NCBI GenBank assembly: GCA_016184005.1
Contig: JACPDL010000002.1
Location: 1-64,000 of the forward strand
DNA length: 64,000 bases
Direction: 5' to 3'
DNA from: Candidatus Aenigmatarchaeota archaeon
Lineage (GTDB): Archaea > Aenigmatarchaeota > Aenigmatarchaeia > GW2011-AR5
Position 1 is the stretch's first letter. Each line of letters starts with the position of its first letter. A program made the position numbers and the translations under genes. Of this stretch, positions 48,152 through 57,356 are shown piece by piece. Under the pieces are notes generated by a model. That model was not told where the DNA came from, searched no databases, and saw only the letters and a list, made by a program, of their open reading frames with translations.

Positions 48152-49171
48152 ATGGCAAACGGCGATCAGGCATGGCATGAACAGCCAGAAGAGCCAGAAC
48201 AACATGGACAGCAAGCGGCTCCAGCAGGGCCTGGACAGCAAGCGGCTCCAGCAGGGCCTGAACAAGATAGAGAAGAACCGATAGGCAGACGTCTGGGCAG
48301 ATGGGCCTCTTATGGGCTTTATGGCCTTGGCGGCGCTGTTACAGGACTGTCTGCTTTTGATTATGCAATTACTAACTGGCGAGTAGACTCGCTGCCTCAT
48401 CTTGTCGGCAATGTAGCTTTAGGTACTGGTTTCTATTTGATTGGTCGTGGTGTGTCTAATCTTAGTCAAGAAGAAGAACCTCGAATAAGAGAAGAAGACG
48501 CACTAAGACGATTCGTTGAAGAAATTGAACACGGTCCGGTAGAACTTCCAGATGGCAGGAGAATTGTTATTCAACAGCCAGAAGGGCCTGCAAATCAAGA
48601 ACAGGAAAACAGGGGTGTCATTAGAAGAACATGGGACAGGACTGCCGATGGTTATAGAAGGTTATCTTCAAGAGGGGCAACAGGATATTTTGCACTTGGG
48701 TTTGCTGCATGGCTTGCAGCAGCAGGTGCTTACACTGCTATAAAGCCGTGGAAGTATGTTCGCGATGAGGCTGCTCCTGCTGCAGTTTCGTATACAAAAG
48801 AGGAAGCAATTCCCAGGGCTGCAGATTTCGGAAAGAAGATCTATTATGGTTCAACAGGATTGAAAAGACCTGACATGTGGGGAGAGTCTTGCAAGTACAT
48901 TGGCGAACCTGATGAAAATCACAAAGCTGTCATGGAAGGGCTCTTTCCTGAGACCCCCGACAGGTATGTGCCTGTTGAACTGGACTGCAGGCCGGAAAGG
49001 GTTTTTGCAGGGCTCGAATATCCAGACCCGGCGAAACAAGGTACAGCTTACGCAAACTTCGCGAAAGGAGCAATTTCAGAGGTCAATCTTTCTGATTCCA
49101 GGCCGGGCGTTCATACTCTTGGCGGCAAAAGATACATCTGGTCACCAGTCAACTTTCATAGGGAGAAATAA
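48152..49171 (+). CDS. membrane protein with 9-aa tandem repeat
   Basis: QQAAPAGPGQQAAPAGPEQ; two TM segments. Confidence 0.6.
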   Translation: MANGDQAWHEQPEEPEQHGQQAAPAGPGQQAAPAGPEQDREEPIGRRLGRWASYGLYGLGGAVTGLSAFDYAITNWRVDSLPHLVGNVALGTGFYLIGRGVSNLSQEEEPRIREEDALRRFVEEIEHGPVELPDGRRIVIQQPEGPANQEQENRGVIRRTWDRTADGYRRLSSRGATGYFALGFAAWLAAAGAYTAIKPWKYVRDEAAPAAVSYTKEEAIPRAADFGKKIYYGSTGLKRPDMWGESCKYIGEPDENHKAVMEGLFPETPDRYVPVELDCRPERVFAGLEYPDPAKQGTAYANFAKGAISEVNLSDSRPGVHTLGGKRYIWSPVNFHREK

Positions 49172-49173
49172 TC

Positions 49174-49770
49174 ATGGCAGAAACTGATAGAAGAGGGATT
49201 ATAAGGAGAATAGGAAGGGGTATTGTAAAATACGGCATATTGGCCGGAGCACTTGCAGGAGCAGTCTATCTTGCAGGCGGCAAGCAAGGTATGGCACACG
49301 GCTTTTACAGGGCTCGGGATTACGTTGCTGAAAAAACAAGCGAACCCATGACCACGCATGACAGGCAGTTCAGAATAACGAAGTATGCAATAGATAAACA
49401 GGATCCAACTAAACTCGCTTTGTTGACGGATTTCAAAGGTGACCCACTAAAACCTCTTAGCTACGGCAGGCCTGTAAGATTTACAGTTGAAGATGATTCA
49501 GAATCCATAAAGCGCCTCAAAAGAGATATAGAAGATGGTTTGAATCAGGGATATGCAGTTTTCATTAGCAGAGGCTCGCCTACACGACAACAAGGTCTGC
49601 AGGGCAAAGATGTTGCAGTAGATAAATATAATGGCGAAGAGCAATGGTTTGTAAAAGGCGCAGACCTCGTGAAGCTTCACAAATACGACATAACAACAGA
49701 CGTGCCTGAAGAACCAAAAGAAAAGCCGTTCAGACCTGTTAGAGCAAATAATCTGCAAACGCGGCCATGA
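49174..49770 (+). CDS. membrane-anchored hypothetical protein
   Basis: GILAGALAGAVYLAGGK anchor; starts directly after the previous gene. Confidence 0.6.
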   Translation: MAETDRRGIIRRIGRGIVKYGILAGALAGAVYLAGGKQGMAHGFYRARDYVAEKTSEPMTTHDRQFRITKYAIDKQDPTKLALLTDFKGDPLKPLSYGRPVRFTVEDDSESIKRLKRDIEDGLNQGYAVFISRGSPTRQQGLQGKDVAVDKYNGEEQWFVKGADLVKLHKYDITTDVPEEPKEKPFRPVRANNLQTRP

Positions 49771-49775
49771 TAATT

Positions 49776-52700
49776 TTATTTATTCTTTAATTCGTTATAT
49801 TTGTTTCTGCAATGCTCATTTGCATAAGCGGCGCCTAGTTTATCATCATCCAAGCAGCATAAGTTGAATCCGAGTTCTGGATCTCTACATTCAAGAGGTA
49901 TTCTTTCAGTATTTTCTATACTTCCTCCATACGCAGGGTTGCATTCGCTTGTGCTCTTGCAGGCACCTTCTCCTATTGTGCATGTTCCTCGGGCTAAAAG
50001 CTTGTTCGAGCAGTAATCAGGCCCGCCGAAAGAAGTTGTTGCGGCTTGCTGGGCCTGTTGTGCTTGGTTGAAGCACGATACCCACTTAGGATACCATTTG
50101 TCGAGCACTGCAGTAGTGTAACCTGCGTTTTTTTCTTTACAAGAGGTTCCTCCGTTATAGCCGCCGATGCCTTCTGTAATGCCACCGCATCTTTCTATTT
50201 CATTAGTAAGATGTATGGCTCCTGCTTTAATGGCTTTTTCTGGCAGGAATCTTTCATCGCTTGATTTCGAGCATGCAGTAGGCGTGCAGCTGTTGCAGGC
50301 AGAAACTTTGATCTGACACAAATCTATGTTGCACTCCTCGAAATTATAGACAGGCACACTTAAACCAAGGCTTCTTGCTGTTTTTGGAATAAATTGCACA
50401 ATGCCTGCAGAGCCACAAGGACTTACAGCATCCTTGTTCCATTCTGATTCTTGTGAAATAAGCGCAGCGAGCAGGGCTTCAGCATTATAGCCGCGTGAGG
50501 ATGCTGCTGTCTTTAATCCACTACTATCAACAGCACTTGTTATTACATCTTTGTACTGGTTATATTTGTTAATGTAATCGTTTGATAGTCCTGAAACACT
50601 ACAAGTTATAGCTCCAGTTGGTGTCGTGCCAGGTGTTGTTGTCTTTGCTACGCATCTGCCGTCGTATGATCGATCCTTAACTGTAGTTTGCAGATCAGTT
50701 CCTGGAATGCCTACAGGTGTTGTTTTATCAGAAGGTATCCACGTGCAACCAAGGCTGCATCTTTGCGAAGCTTCTGTTTCGCAATCGTATTTTTGCGTGA
50801 ATGTGCTGCAGGACTTTTCGAAGCAGGCGCGGCACAAGCCTGTATCAGCTATAATGCCTGAACCCGGCGGTCTTTGAGATGTGTCAAGCCAGCATTGGCC
50901 AGATTGTGGTTTTGTGCTGTAGCATGTGCTTCTTGTGCACGAACTTAATATTCCTATTTGTGTGCCGCATTGGCTGCATTTTGTATCGCTTGGATTGGCA
51001 GCGATGCCAATGAAACCCGTTATTGGCACGGACTGCTCCTTGATGATCCTGAATTCATATGTTGGCAGCTCGGCTGTTATCAATCCAGTCTGCACGCCTG
51101 TAGCTGCTAAACTGCTGTCAGGAACGGGCTGGAAGCTGCACAATACTGAAAATATGCTGCTGAGCGCATACTGCCTTATCTCCTGGTTGTTCTGCATGAC
51201 GTATACCAATGCCTCTTCGCGCGAGGGGTCGAAATCGACATTAATTTGATTGGGCATAGGTATTTTGCCTGGATTCTGCAGTTTTATGCCGCCAGCACCA
51301 CAATCTAAGCCTCTGCCGATTACTTTCTGCATCCGGATTATGATCACATCCTTTAGCTGGCGAAGGAATATTCTTCCGTCGTCGCGCGCATTTGAAACAG
51401 AGACAAGCAGCAGGGCGCGCTTGCCGGATTCCAGAGGCTGCGGGCCGACATTCAGTGACAGCTGCGCCGGAGATACCTTGCCCACTGCAACAACCTGGCG
51501 AAACACGTCTTCTTTTTCTGCGAAGCGCCTTTGGAATTCATTCTTGCTCATCACTGAAACAAGCAGTGAGGAGTTGGTCGAGTACTCGTAGCTCAGGTTT
51601 ATGTAAACAACGCCAAGCCTTGACTCAGCTTGTCTGTCTTTCTCGTACTTTGCCCTGAGACCGCGAATCTCAATTCTTCCCGCTTCGCCCGGCATGAGGT
51701 AAGCTTCGCCGTTTCTTTTATCTAGTGAAGTTATTTGGGCTTTTTTGCCGTCAGTGAATTCGCAGTATGAATTACATTTTACATTTTCGATGTCATTTTC
51801 GTCTGCAATTTTTATGTTGCGGGCAGGCAAGTCGCCGTCATTCTTGACAACCAAGAACATAGCGAACTCAGCGCCTTGCGGCACGGCCTGCGGCAGCAGG
51901 TTTATGCTTGTTATTTCCAGCGCGCGCGGTATAGCCATCGGCCTTTCGGGCCGCACATTGGTTGTCTGCTGCTTTGCGTACCAGGCAGTAGGATTGGTAA
52001 CCAGCAGCGATATGTCGCTCACCGCATTCGTTCCGGCGCGCCATGCAACAAGCACGGGCGTGCGGACCTGATTAATTGCTCCCTCGTACATGGCCTTGTA
52101 GGGCCCCAGCGCCACCCAGCCGAAGATCAGAACTATTACAGACATTTTCAGAACTATTGGAAAGCCGCCTGTCTGGTAGAACTGGAAGATGCCGAAGAAT
52201 ATGAACAGGAAAGCAAACAGCATGTAGTAATAGAATGTATCAAGATACAGCCCTGGCTGGCCGATCAATGCGAAAAGGAATATCGTGATACCCTGGGCTA
52301 TCAATGCCCCGGAAACCATGCTATCCAGGTGATCCAACGCATACTTGTTCGACTCGAAATTCATGACCCAGTTTATTGCGGCGCCTGCAAGCGGAATTAT
52401 GTAAAGGAACAAACTGGCGTTCAGTGCATATGTTGGTATTATGAAGAATGAAATGAATCCGGCCATCACGACAAATGTCATGATCAATCCGAGAATCATC
52501 GGCCCCCATATGAAATCCCAGATGTTGTAGAGCATCTGATACCAAATATTGCGCAGCGTACTACTTTTCATTGATAATCGTGTCATCGCACCTGCAATGC
52601 CACGCAATCGGGCTCTACCAGTGCGTGCATATTGTTCAGCAAAAGCTGCCGCTTCTCCTTTAAGTTCAGCTTTTATGTATTCTTGTGCTTCTGTGAAGTC

Positions 52701-54152
52701 TCGTCCTATCTTATATCTGTAAATTTGTTTTGCCGCTATCTGTTCTGCCGCTGGCTCAAGTCTTTTTTGTATAGTATCTCTCAAAGATTCCAATTCAGAT
52801 GTCAAAAGCTTGTTCATTTGTGCTTCTGCATTCGAAAATCTCTCAAAAGTTTCGCGCAATTCACTTTTTTCACTATCACGCCTGTATTTCCCTAGCACAT
52901 CCTCTAGAAGTTGGTTTGTGCCACCCATTCCAAGAGGCATTTTAAAGCCCCGGCGTATTGTGTAACGGAAAAATCTTCCATAAGCAGAAATGCTTTTTAA
53001 CGCCTTTTTTTTTGCTGCAAAATAATCTTTCCTTGTGGCTACTAGCCTTTCCTTTGCTGCCTTTATTCTGTCTTGATATTCGTTAAGCAAACCTTCTGCG
53101 TAGAGTCGTCCAATACTATTCAGTTCAGCTTTACCCCTATTCACGGCCATCGTAACCCGAGGTAGATTCTTTTGGCCTAATCTTCCTGCTGCTTTTAGCT
53201 CCATTCTTCCTGCGCCGAAAGTAGAGCTTTTTTTTGGCATCCATCCAGGCGTTAAACTGGAACGTGGTTTTAGAAATTCTGCCTCACTTGTAGTTTCTTC
53301 AAAAACTGCTACTGCTCTCGTACTAACTTCAATATCAAATTCGTAAATTGTGTTAGGAGTATCATCAAATTTTTCATTGCCTGCAAAAAACACCCATGCT
53401 TTGAATTTATAGAATTTGTTTCCGTCGCGATGTTTTTCTGGAGCTTCTAATTTAATTGGAGATCCAAGATCGAATCGCTCTCTATAGGAAGTTTCTTTTT
53501 CTGCATCATTTATTTTAAACTTAATCTTTTGCGGCGGATATGAAACAACTGTCAAAATAGGTCTGCTAGGATCATTCGCACTGCCACCGCCTATTGGTGT
53601 AGCCATTCTATCTGGCGGAGATCTTCTTCTTTCTCTTTCCTGATGCCAATTGTACATTCCACGCTCGATTTGCTGTTCTGAATAACCGGCGTTTCGCAAA
53701 ATTTTCACAGCTTCACCATCATTTCCTTGAGCATATGCTTGTCTTGCTTGTTCTACAGGATTAGTTTCAGGAGTTGGTTCAGGTGAAGCAGCATTAGCAT
53801 CACGAGGTCTTCTTGGCGGTGGCAAGTCGTCTATAGCTAATTGTTGCAGTCCTTCCATTAGTATTTTGGGTCTGGATCTGAGCCAGTCTCTTATTGGCTG
53901 TCGTTGGATTTCTGGTGGCAGTAAATTAACTCTAAAACGCGGATTAGGTTTACGAGATAATTTTGCCTCTTCAATTTCCTTGGCTCTCGCGAATGATATT
54001 GGTTCTCCGGTTTTTTTTCTTGCTTCCGATCTCCAGTCTTTCCAAATACTAGCTATATCTTGGTCTGGATAACCTAATCTTTTCAATATTATTCCGGACT
54101 CTGTTTGATCTCCATTCATGAAAGCATCTTTCGCTTCTAGAAAACTAGTCAC
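49776..54152 (-). CDS. 1458-aa protein: GY/W repeats, polytopic TM core, lipoprotein-like domain, C-terminal lytic transglycosylase (SLT) domain
   Basis: EQARQAYAQGNDGEAVKILRNAGY; TM block; LSYEYSTNSSLLVSVMSKNEFQRR; LLAALISQESEWNKDAVSPCGSAGIVQFIPKTARSLGL...GGYNGG. Confidence 0.8.
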   Translation of the reverse strand: MTSFLEAKDAFMNGDQTESGIILKRLGYPDQDIASIWKDWRSEARKKTGEPISFARAKEIEEAKLSRKPNPRFRVNLLPPEIQRQPIRDWLRSRPKILMEGLQQLAIDDLPPPRRPRDANAASPEPTPETNPVEQARQAYAQGNDGEAVKILRNAGYSEQQIERGMYNWHQERERRRSPPDRMATPIGGGSANDPSRPILTVVSYPPQKIKFKINDAEKETSYRERFDLGSPIKLEAPEKHRDGNKFYKFKAWVFFAGNEKFDDTPNTIYEFDIEVSTRAVAVFEETTSEAEFLKPRSSLTPGWMPKKSSTFGAGRMELKAAGRLGQKNLPRVTMAVNRGKAELNSIGRLYAEGLLNEYQDRIKAAKERLVATRKDYFAAKKKALKSISAYGRFFRYTIRRGFKMPLGMGGTNQLLEDVLGKYRRDSEKSELRETFERFSNAEAQMNKLLTSELESLRDTIQKRLEPAAEQIAAKQIYRYKIGRDFTEAQEYIKAELKGEAAAFAEQYARTGRARLRGIAGAMTRLSMKSSTLRNIWYQMLYNIWDFIWGPMILGLIMTFVVMAGFISFFIIPTYALNASLFLYIIPLAGAAINWVMNFESNKYALDHLDSMVSGALIAQGITIFLFALIGQPGLYLDTFYYYMLFAFLFIFFGIFQFYQTGGFPIVLKMSVIVLIFGWVALGPYKAMYEGAINQVRTPVLVAWRAGTNAVSDISLLVTNPTAWYAKQQTTNVRPERPMAIPRALEITSINLLPQAVPQGAEFAMFLVVKNDGDLPARNIKIADENDIENVKCNSYCEFTDGKKAQITSLDKRNGEAYLMPGEAGRIEIRGLRAKYEKDRQAESRLGVVYINLSYEYSTNSSLLVSVMSKNEFQRRFAEKEDVFRQVVAVGKVSPAQLSLNVGPQPLESGKRALLLVSVSNARDDGRIFLRQLKDVIIIRMQKVIGRGLDCGAGGIKLQNPGKIPMPNQINVDFDPSREEALVYVMQNNQEIRQYALSSIFSVLCSFQPVPDSSLAATGVQTGLITAELPTYEFRIIKEQSVPITGFIGIAANPSDTKCSQCGTQIGILSSCTRSTCYSTKPQSGQCWLDTSQRPPGSGIIADTGLCRACFEKSCSTFTQKYDCETEASQRCSLGCTWIPSDKTTPVGIPGTDLQTTVKDRSYDGRCVAKTTTPGTTPTGAITCSVSGLSNDYINKYNQYKDVITSAVDSSGLKTAASSRGYNAEALLAALISQESEWNKDAVSPCGSAGIVQFIPKTARSLGLSVPVYNFEECNIDLCQIKVSACNSCTPTACSKSSDERFLPEKAIKAGAIHLTNEIERCGGITEGIGGYNGGTSCKEKNAGYTTAVLDKWYPKWVSCFNQAQQAQQAATTSFGGPDYCSNKLLARGTCTIGEGACKSTSECNPAYGGSIENTERIPLECRDPELGFNLCCLDDDKLGAAYANEHCRNKYNELKNK

Positions 54153-54240
54153 AGAATCTGCCTCCTCTTTCTATCATCATTTTGTCACCGAGTCTTTCAG
54201 CTAATAATTAAACTATGGCTCGGAGCGCCATAAAAAGATT

Positions 54241-54504
54241 TTAACGGTTTGCAGATCGATGTACTTTGCCGGCAGGCTTTACTGGATGGCCGTACAGGCG
54301 TTTGTAATAGTAATAATGCCTCTCAGTTGCAGGCAGCTCTTTGATGAGGACATTTAGCTCGCCCTCCAGTGACAGCAGTTCACTTTTTGTTTCCTTTATG
54401 CCCAGTTTGCCTAAAGAATGCAGTGTCTTTACTTTGTGAAGCTTGCTTTCAATCTGCCGGATTTTGTTATAGGTATCCTTGATGTCATTGATGTCCTTCA
54501 GCAT
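54241..54504 (-). CDS. small coiled-coil protein
   Basis: ORF, charged heptads. Confidence 0.45.
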   Translation of the reverse strand: MLKDINDIKDTYNKIRQIESKLHKVKTLHSLGKLGIKETKSELLSLEGELNVLIKELPATERHYYYYKRLYGHPVKPAGKVHRSANR

Positions 54505-54535
54505 GATAGTAATTAGGAAAAGTGGGATAAATACT

Positions 54536-55006
54536 TTACTTATTGAATGGATTTATTGCCGTTATTGATGTTTCTTTGAAGTCTTTCACATTTTCTGTAT
54601 AGATTTTTGTGATGTCGTGCTCCAATGCTGTTGAAACTATCAATGAATCCCATATAGACATTTTTTTGCTTCTGGATAAAGCAATTGCTTTTTTAACAGT
54701 TTCATGATTATAATTTATTTTAACCCAGTTGACCGAATCTATGATTCCTGAAACAATTGTCTCAGCTTCTTCGACAAGAAAAGGTATTTTCAACTTTTTT
54801 GTCAGTACAAAGAAAAGTTCTGCAAGGACTTGATTTGAAACAGCTAATTTTATTTCTCCTTTGAATGCCTTTTCTACTAGAGATTTACAGATTTCGTGTT
54901 TCCTTTTATCAAATATGTCAAAGCCATAGACAATAATATTTGTATCGGCAAGAATGATGTTATCTTCCATGAAGTTCATCTCTGGACTTGTAAAGAAGAC
55001 CACCAC
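54536..55006 (-). CDS. PIN-domain VapC toxin
   Basis: ILADTNIIVYGFDIFDKRKHEICKSLVEKAF...SIWDSLIVSTALEHDITKIYTEN. Confidence 0.85.
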   Translation of the reverse strand: MVVFFTSPEMNFMEDNIILADTNIIVYGFDIFDKRKHEICKSLVEKAFKGEIKLAVSNQVLAELFFVLTKKLKIPFLVEEAETIVSGIIDSVNWVKINYNHETVKKAIALSRSKKMSIWDSLIVSTALEHDITKIYTENVKDFKETSITAINPFNK

Positions 55007-55202
55007 TATTGTGGCCCTTTTCCAAGAGATCTATTGTCTTTTTCACATTATTGCTTTCAGTTTTAAGCCATGTTTGCATGGCTTCTGTTAGAGCTTCCCC
55101 AAGATAGCCTTTTCTTTTGCCATATTTTGTACTTGCAGTCGTTCTGAACTTTTTTTCGACATCATCGTCTACATTCACAGTTATAGTTCCCATGGAATCC
55201 AC
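54960..55202 (-). CDS. VapB-like antitoxin (ATG about 55193)
   Basis: GTITVNVDDDVEKKFRTTASTKYGKRKGYLGEALTEAMQTWL; overlaps the vapC ORF. Confidence 0.75.
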   Translation of the reverse strand: MDSMGTITVNVDDDVEKKFRTTASTKYGKRKGYLGEALTEAMQTWLKTESNNVKKTIDLLEKGHNSGGLLYKSRDELHGR

Positions 55203-55250
55203 TTAACTATTTAGATAAGTATATATTTAAATGTTGTAGTATATAAATAT

Positions 55251-55372
55251 ATGATATGCTCTTAATAATCCCACGACTAAAGTCGTGGGTTTCTGAGAGC
55301 ATGTCATCCCAACATTGTTTATGTAATATCTGCTGTCTAAAGACAGCAGTTTTAAGCAATGTTGCGGATAAT
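55251..55372. repeat. structured element, 'empty' copy; two hairpins CCCACGACT-AA-AGTCGTGGG and CTGCTGTCT-AA-AGACAGCAG
   Basis: matches the core of 29719-30124; both tip loops intact. Confidence 0.85.
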
Positions 55373-55376
55373 ACTA

Positions 55377-56213
55377 TCAAGGATCCATTGCAAAGACTGA
55401 CAACGGCCTGTAACTTACTGTTCTTTGCTGTTCCTCAGCTTTCTGTGGTTCTCCAGAGAAAACGACTACACGGGCTGTACCCGAGAATCTGGAATTCTTA
55501 TTCGGTATGATTTCCAGCTTATTTTCTCCAAGCCTGATAACAGTCTGATTCAATTTTATGGACTGCAGGTCTTTTGCAAAGCCTGAAAAGACCTCTTTGT
55601 CATTCAGCTCCACTTTCATGCTGCCAATGTTCTTGTCCATTACTAATTCTACACGGGCTTCGTCAAATTCCTGATCTGAACTCAATAGGAAAGCCGATTC
55701 TTTCTTGCCGAAGTAAAGGCTCCTCAATTCCAGCCTGACATTTTTCACATTGTATTCATTTGCTGCCCATATCTTCCACAAAGAAGACCACGGCCTTACC
55801 TGAATATTCATCTTGTCACTAAGCATTTCTCCGGGAACATCAACAGTATAGTCGCCGATAGCATAATTGCCCTGCACCACCCTCTTGCCGTTTACCATTA
55901 TCTCCAGAGGCGCAAGGTTGTTTGAGCTGGCAACAGAGAAGCTTATTGTCATGTTCTGTGCGCCTTGGGTTTCCACATGCCTGGTTATTTCGTTGCTCCC
56001 GAAAAACAGGCCGTTGTAAAGCTTCTTGCTGCCAAGGCTGGCTTCCTGTACTTTGCTAACATAAGCTGCATCAAACTGCGTTTCAAATATAGTCGTATTT
56101 GTCCTTCTTTCCTCTTCCCCTGCGGGACCAATATTGAATACCATAAGCAAGCCGAAAAGCAAGAGGAAAAGTCCGACTAACAGGAACACCAGAAACTCGT
56201 CTACATCGCCCAT
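55377..56213 (-). CDS. membrane-anchored hypothetical protein
   Basis: FLVFLLVGLFLLLFGLLMVFNIG anchor. Confidence 0.6.
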   Translation of the reverse strand: MGDVDEFLVFLLVGLFLLLFGLLMVFNIGPAGEEERRTNTTIFETQFDAAYVSKVQEASLGSKKLYNGLFFGSNEITRHVETQGAQNMTISFSVASSNNLAPLEIMVNGKRVVQGNYAIGDYTVDVPGEMLSDKMNIQVRPWSSLWKIWAANEYNVKNVRLELRSLYFGKKESAFLLSSDQEFDEARVELVMDKNIGSMKVELNDKEVFSGFAKDLQSIKLNQTVIRLGENKLEIIPNKNSRFSGTARVVVFSGEPQKAEEQQRTVSYRPLSVFAMDP

Positions 56214-56378
56214 ATATTTGTCACTAACAAGTAATTATAATAGAAAGGTTTTTAAGGGTTGTGATTGGGCTGTTTTTAAGAAGTGCGAGAGGGCGGATTG
56301 CTGCAGAGAAGCAAAAGCTTCTCTGAGCTCTCAGCGAGCTCCGCTCAGCTGCAGACGAACCGGGGTTTGAATCTTAAA

Positions 56379-56601
56379 TGCGAGAGGGCGGATTCGAACC
56401 GCCGAACGGACTAACCGACAAGATTACCCCGTTTTATGTGTTTTTTGATTGACCTTTCTTTTGAAAGAAAGGTCACTTGAGTTTCGCAATCATCTTGTTT
56501 TTCATGACTCAAGATAGCACTTGCGCCTTTTTCTGTAATCCTTTCCGTTAACGCTTTTCGCGTGAGTCGAAAAGGGTTAGACCAGGCTTGGCTACTCTCG
56601 C
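56379..56601 (-). tRNA. tRNA-Leu(CAA) with three introns (D-loop, 30/31, 37/38)
   Basis: mature model GCGAGAG-TA-GCC-AAGCCTGGTC..-GGC-G-CAAGA-CTCAAGA-TCTTG-T-CGGTTAGTCCG-TTC-GGCGG-TTCGAAT-CCGCC-CTCTCGC-A; introns about 56528-56575, 56483-56519, 56425-56475. Confidence 0.85.
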
Positions 56602-56792
56602 AAGAGGAGAAGAAACCTTAGGTTTCTCTCCTTCTAACCTCATTTCCTAATCAAAAATATTAATAGAATAAGCTTTCTTTGCTAGAAAGCTTTCAGCTTT
56701 CTAGCAACTCAAGAAGCTTGTGCTTCTTCGAGTTTTCCAAGGTTTTTCATCATAGTTAGAAGCAAAGTGCTTGTTTAATTCCAGAAAAAGCT

Positions 56793-57233
56793 TTACGACA
56801 ATTCTTGCATCTCTTTCTTGAGCATTGCTATCTGGCGCTGCAGGTCTCCAAGCGAGTCTCCGATGTGGGTCATCTCTGTTTCTGTTTCCTTTGCTTCAAC
56901 CATGAAGCCCCTGGGCCGCAAAAGCTCTGAATCCATTTCGTATATGTTCTTTTCCAGCCTTGCAACGCTGTTGCGGAGAATCTTCAGGGCATCCGAGCGC
57001 ACCGTCTCTGCCTCGTGTATGACGCCGTATAATTGTTTAATTGAGCCAACAAAGCCCTTCATCTCGCTAAGAGTAGTTATGATGTCCCTGTATTTCTCTA
57101 CCTTGACAAAAAGAGGGGCTTCCTTGTGTTCTTCAATAAACGAAGGCAATTCTTCATGATCAGTTTCAGGGGGCTCTATCATTGCCTGCTTTATTTCCCT
57201 GATATCGTCTCTTTCCTTCTTTTTGAAAAACAT
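56793..57233 (-). CDS. coiled-coil protein
   Basis: ORF, predicted helical/charged. Confidence 0.5.
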   Translation of the reverse strand: MFFKKKERDDIREIKQAMIEPPETDHEELPSFIEEHKEAPLFVKVEKYRDIITTLSEMKGFVGSIKQLYGVIHEAETVRSDALKILRNSVARLEKNIYEMDSELLRPRGFMVEAKETETEMTHIGDSLGDLQRQIAMLKKEMQELS

Positions 57234-57356
57234 GATATAAACACAATCTGTGGATTTGTTTATACAGGCATACCACGACTATGACCGCTGTTTGAAAACA
57301 GTGGTATGCCATGTATCAGATTAACTTTGGCGCCGCCGGTTTAAATATTAGGTGTA

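Noticed and set aside
48190-48260. 27-bp tandem repeat as a mobile or regulatory feature
   Set aside because: It encodes an in-frame 9-aa repeat (QQAAPAGPG/E) within a CDS; ordinary low-complexity expansion.
55251-55372. CRISPR repeat or array
   Set aside because: Only two different palindromic hairpins, no regular repeat-spacer pattern and no cas genes in the window.
56379-56601. Reading this locus as tRNA-Ser(GCT) from the straight sequence
   Set aside because: It needs one base in two stems and conflicts with A73 and the Leu-type D-arm; the three-intron Leu(CAA) model gives perfect stems.
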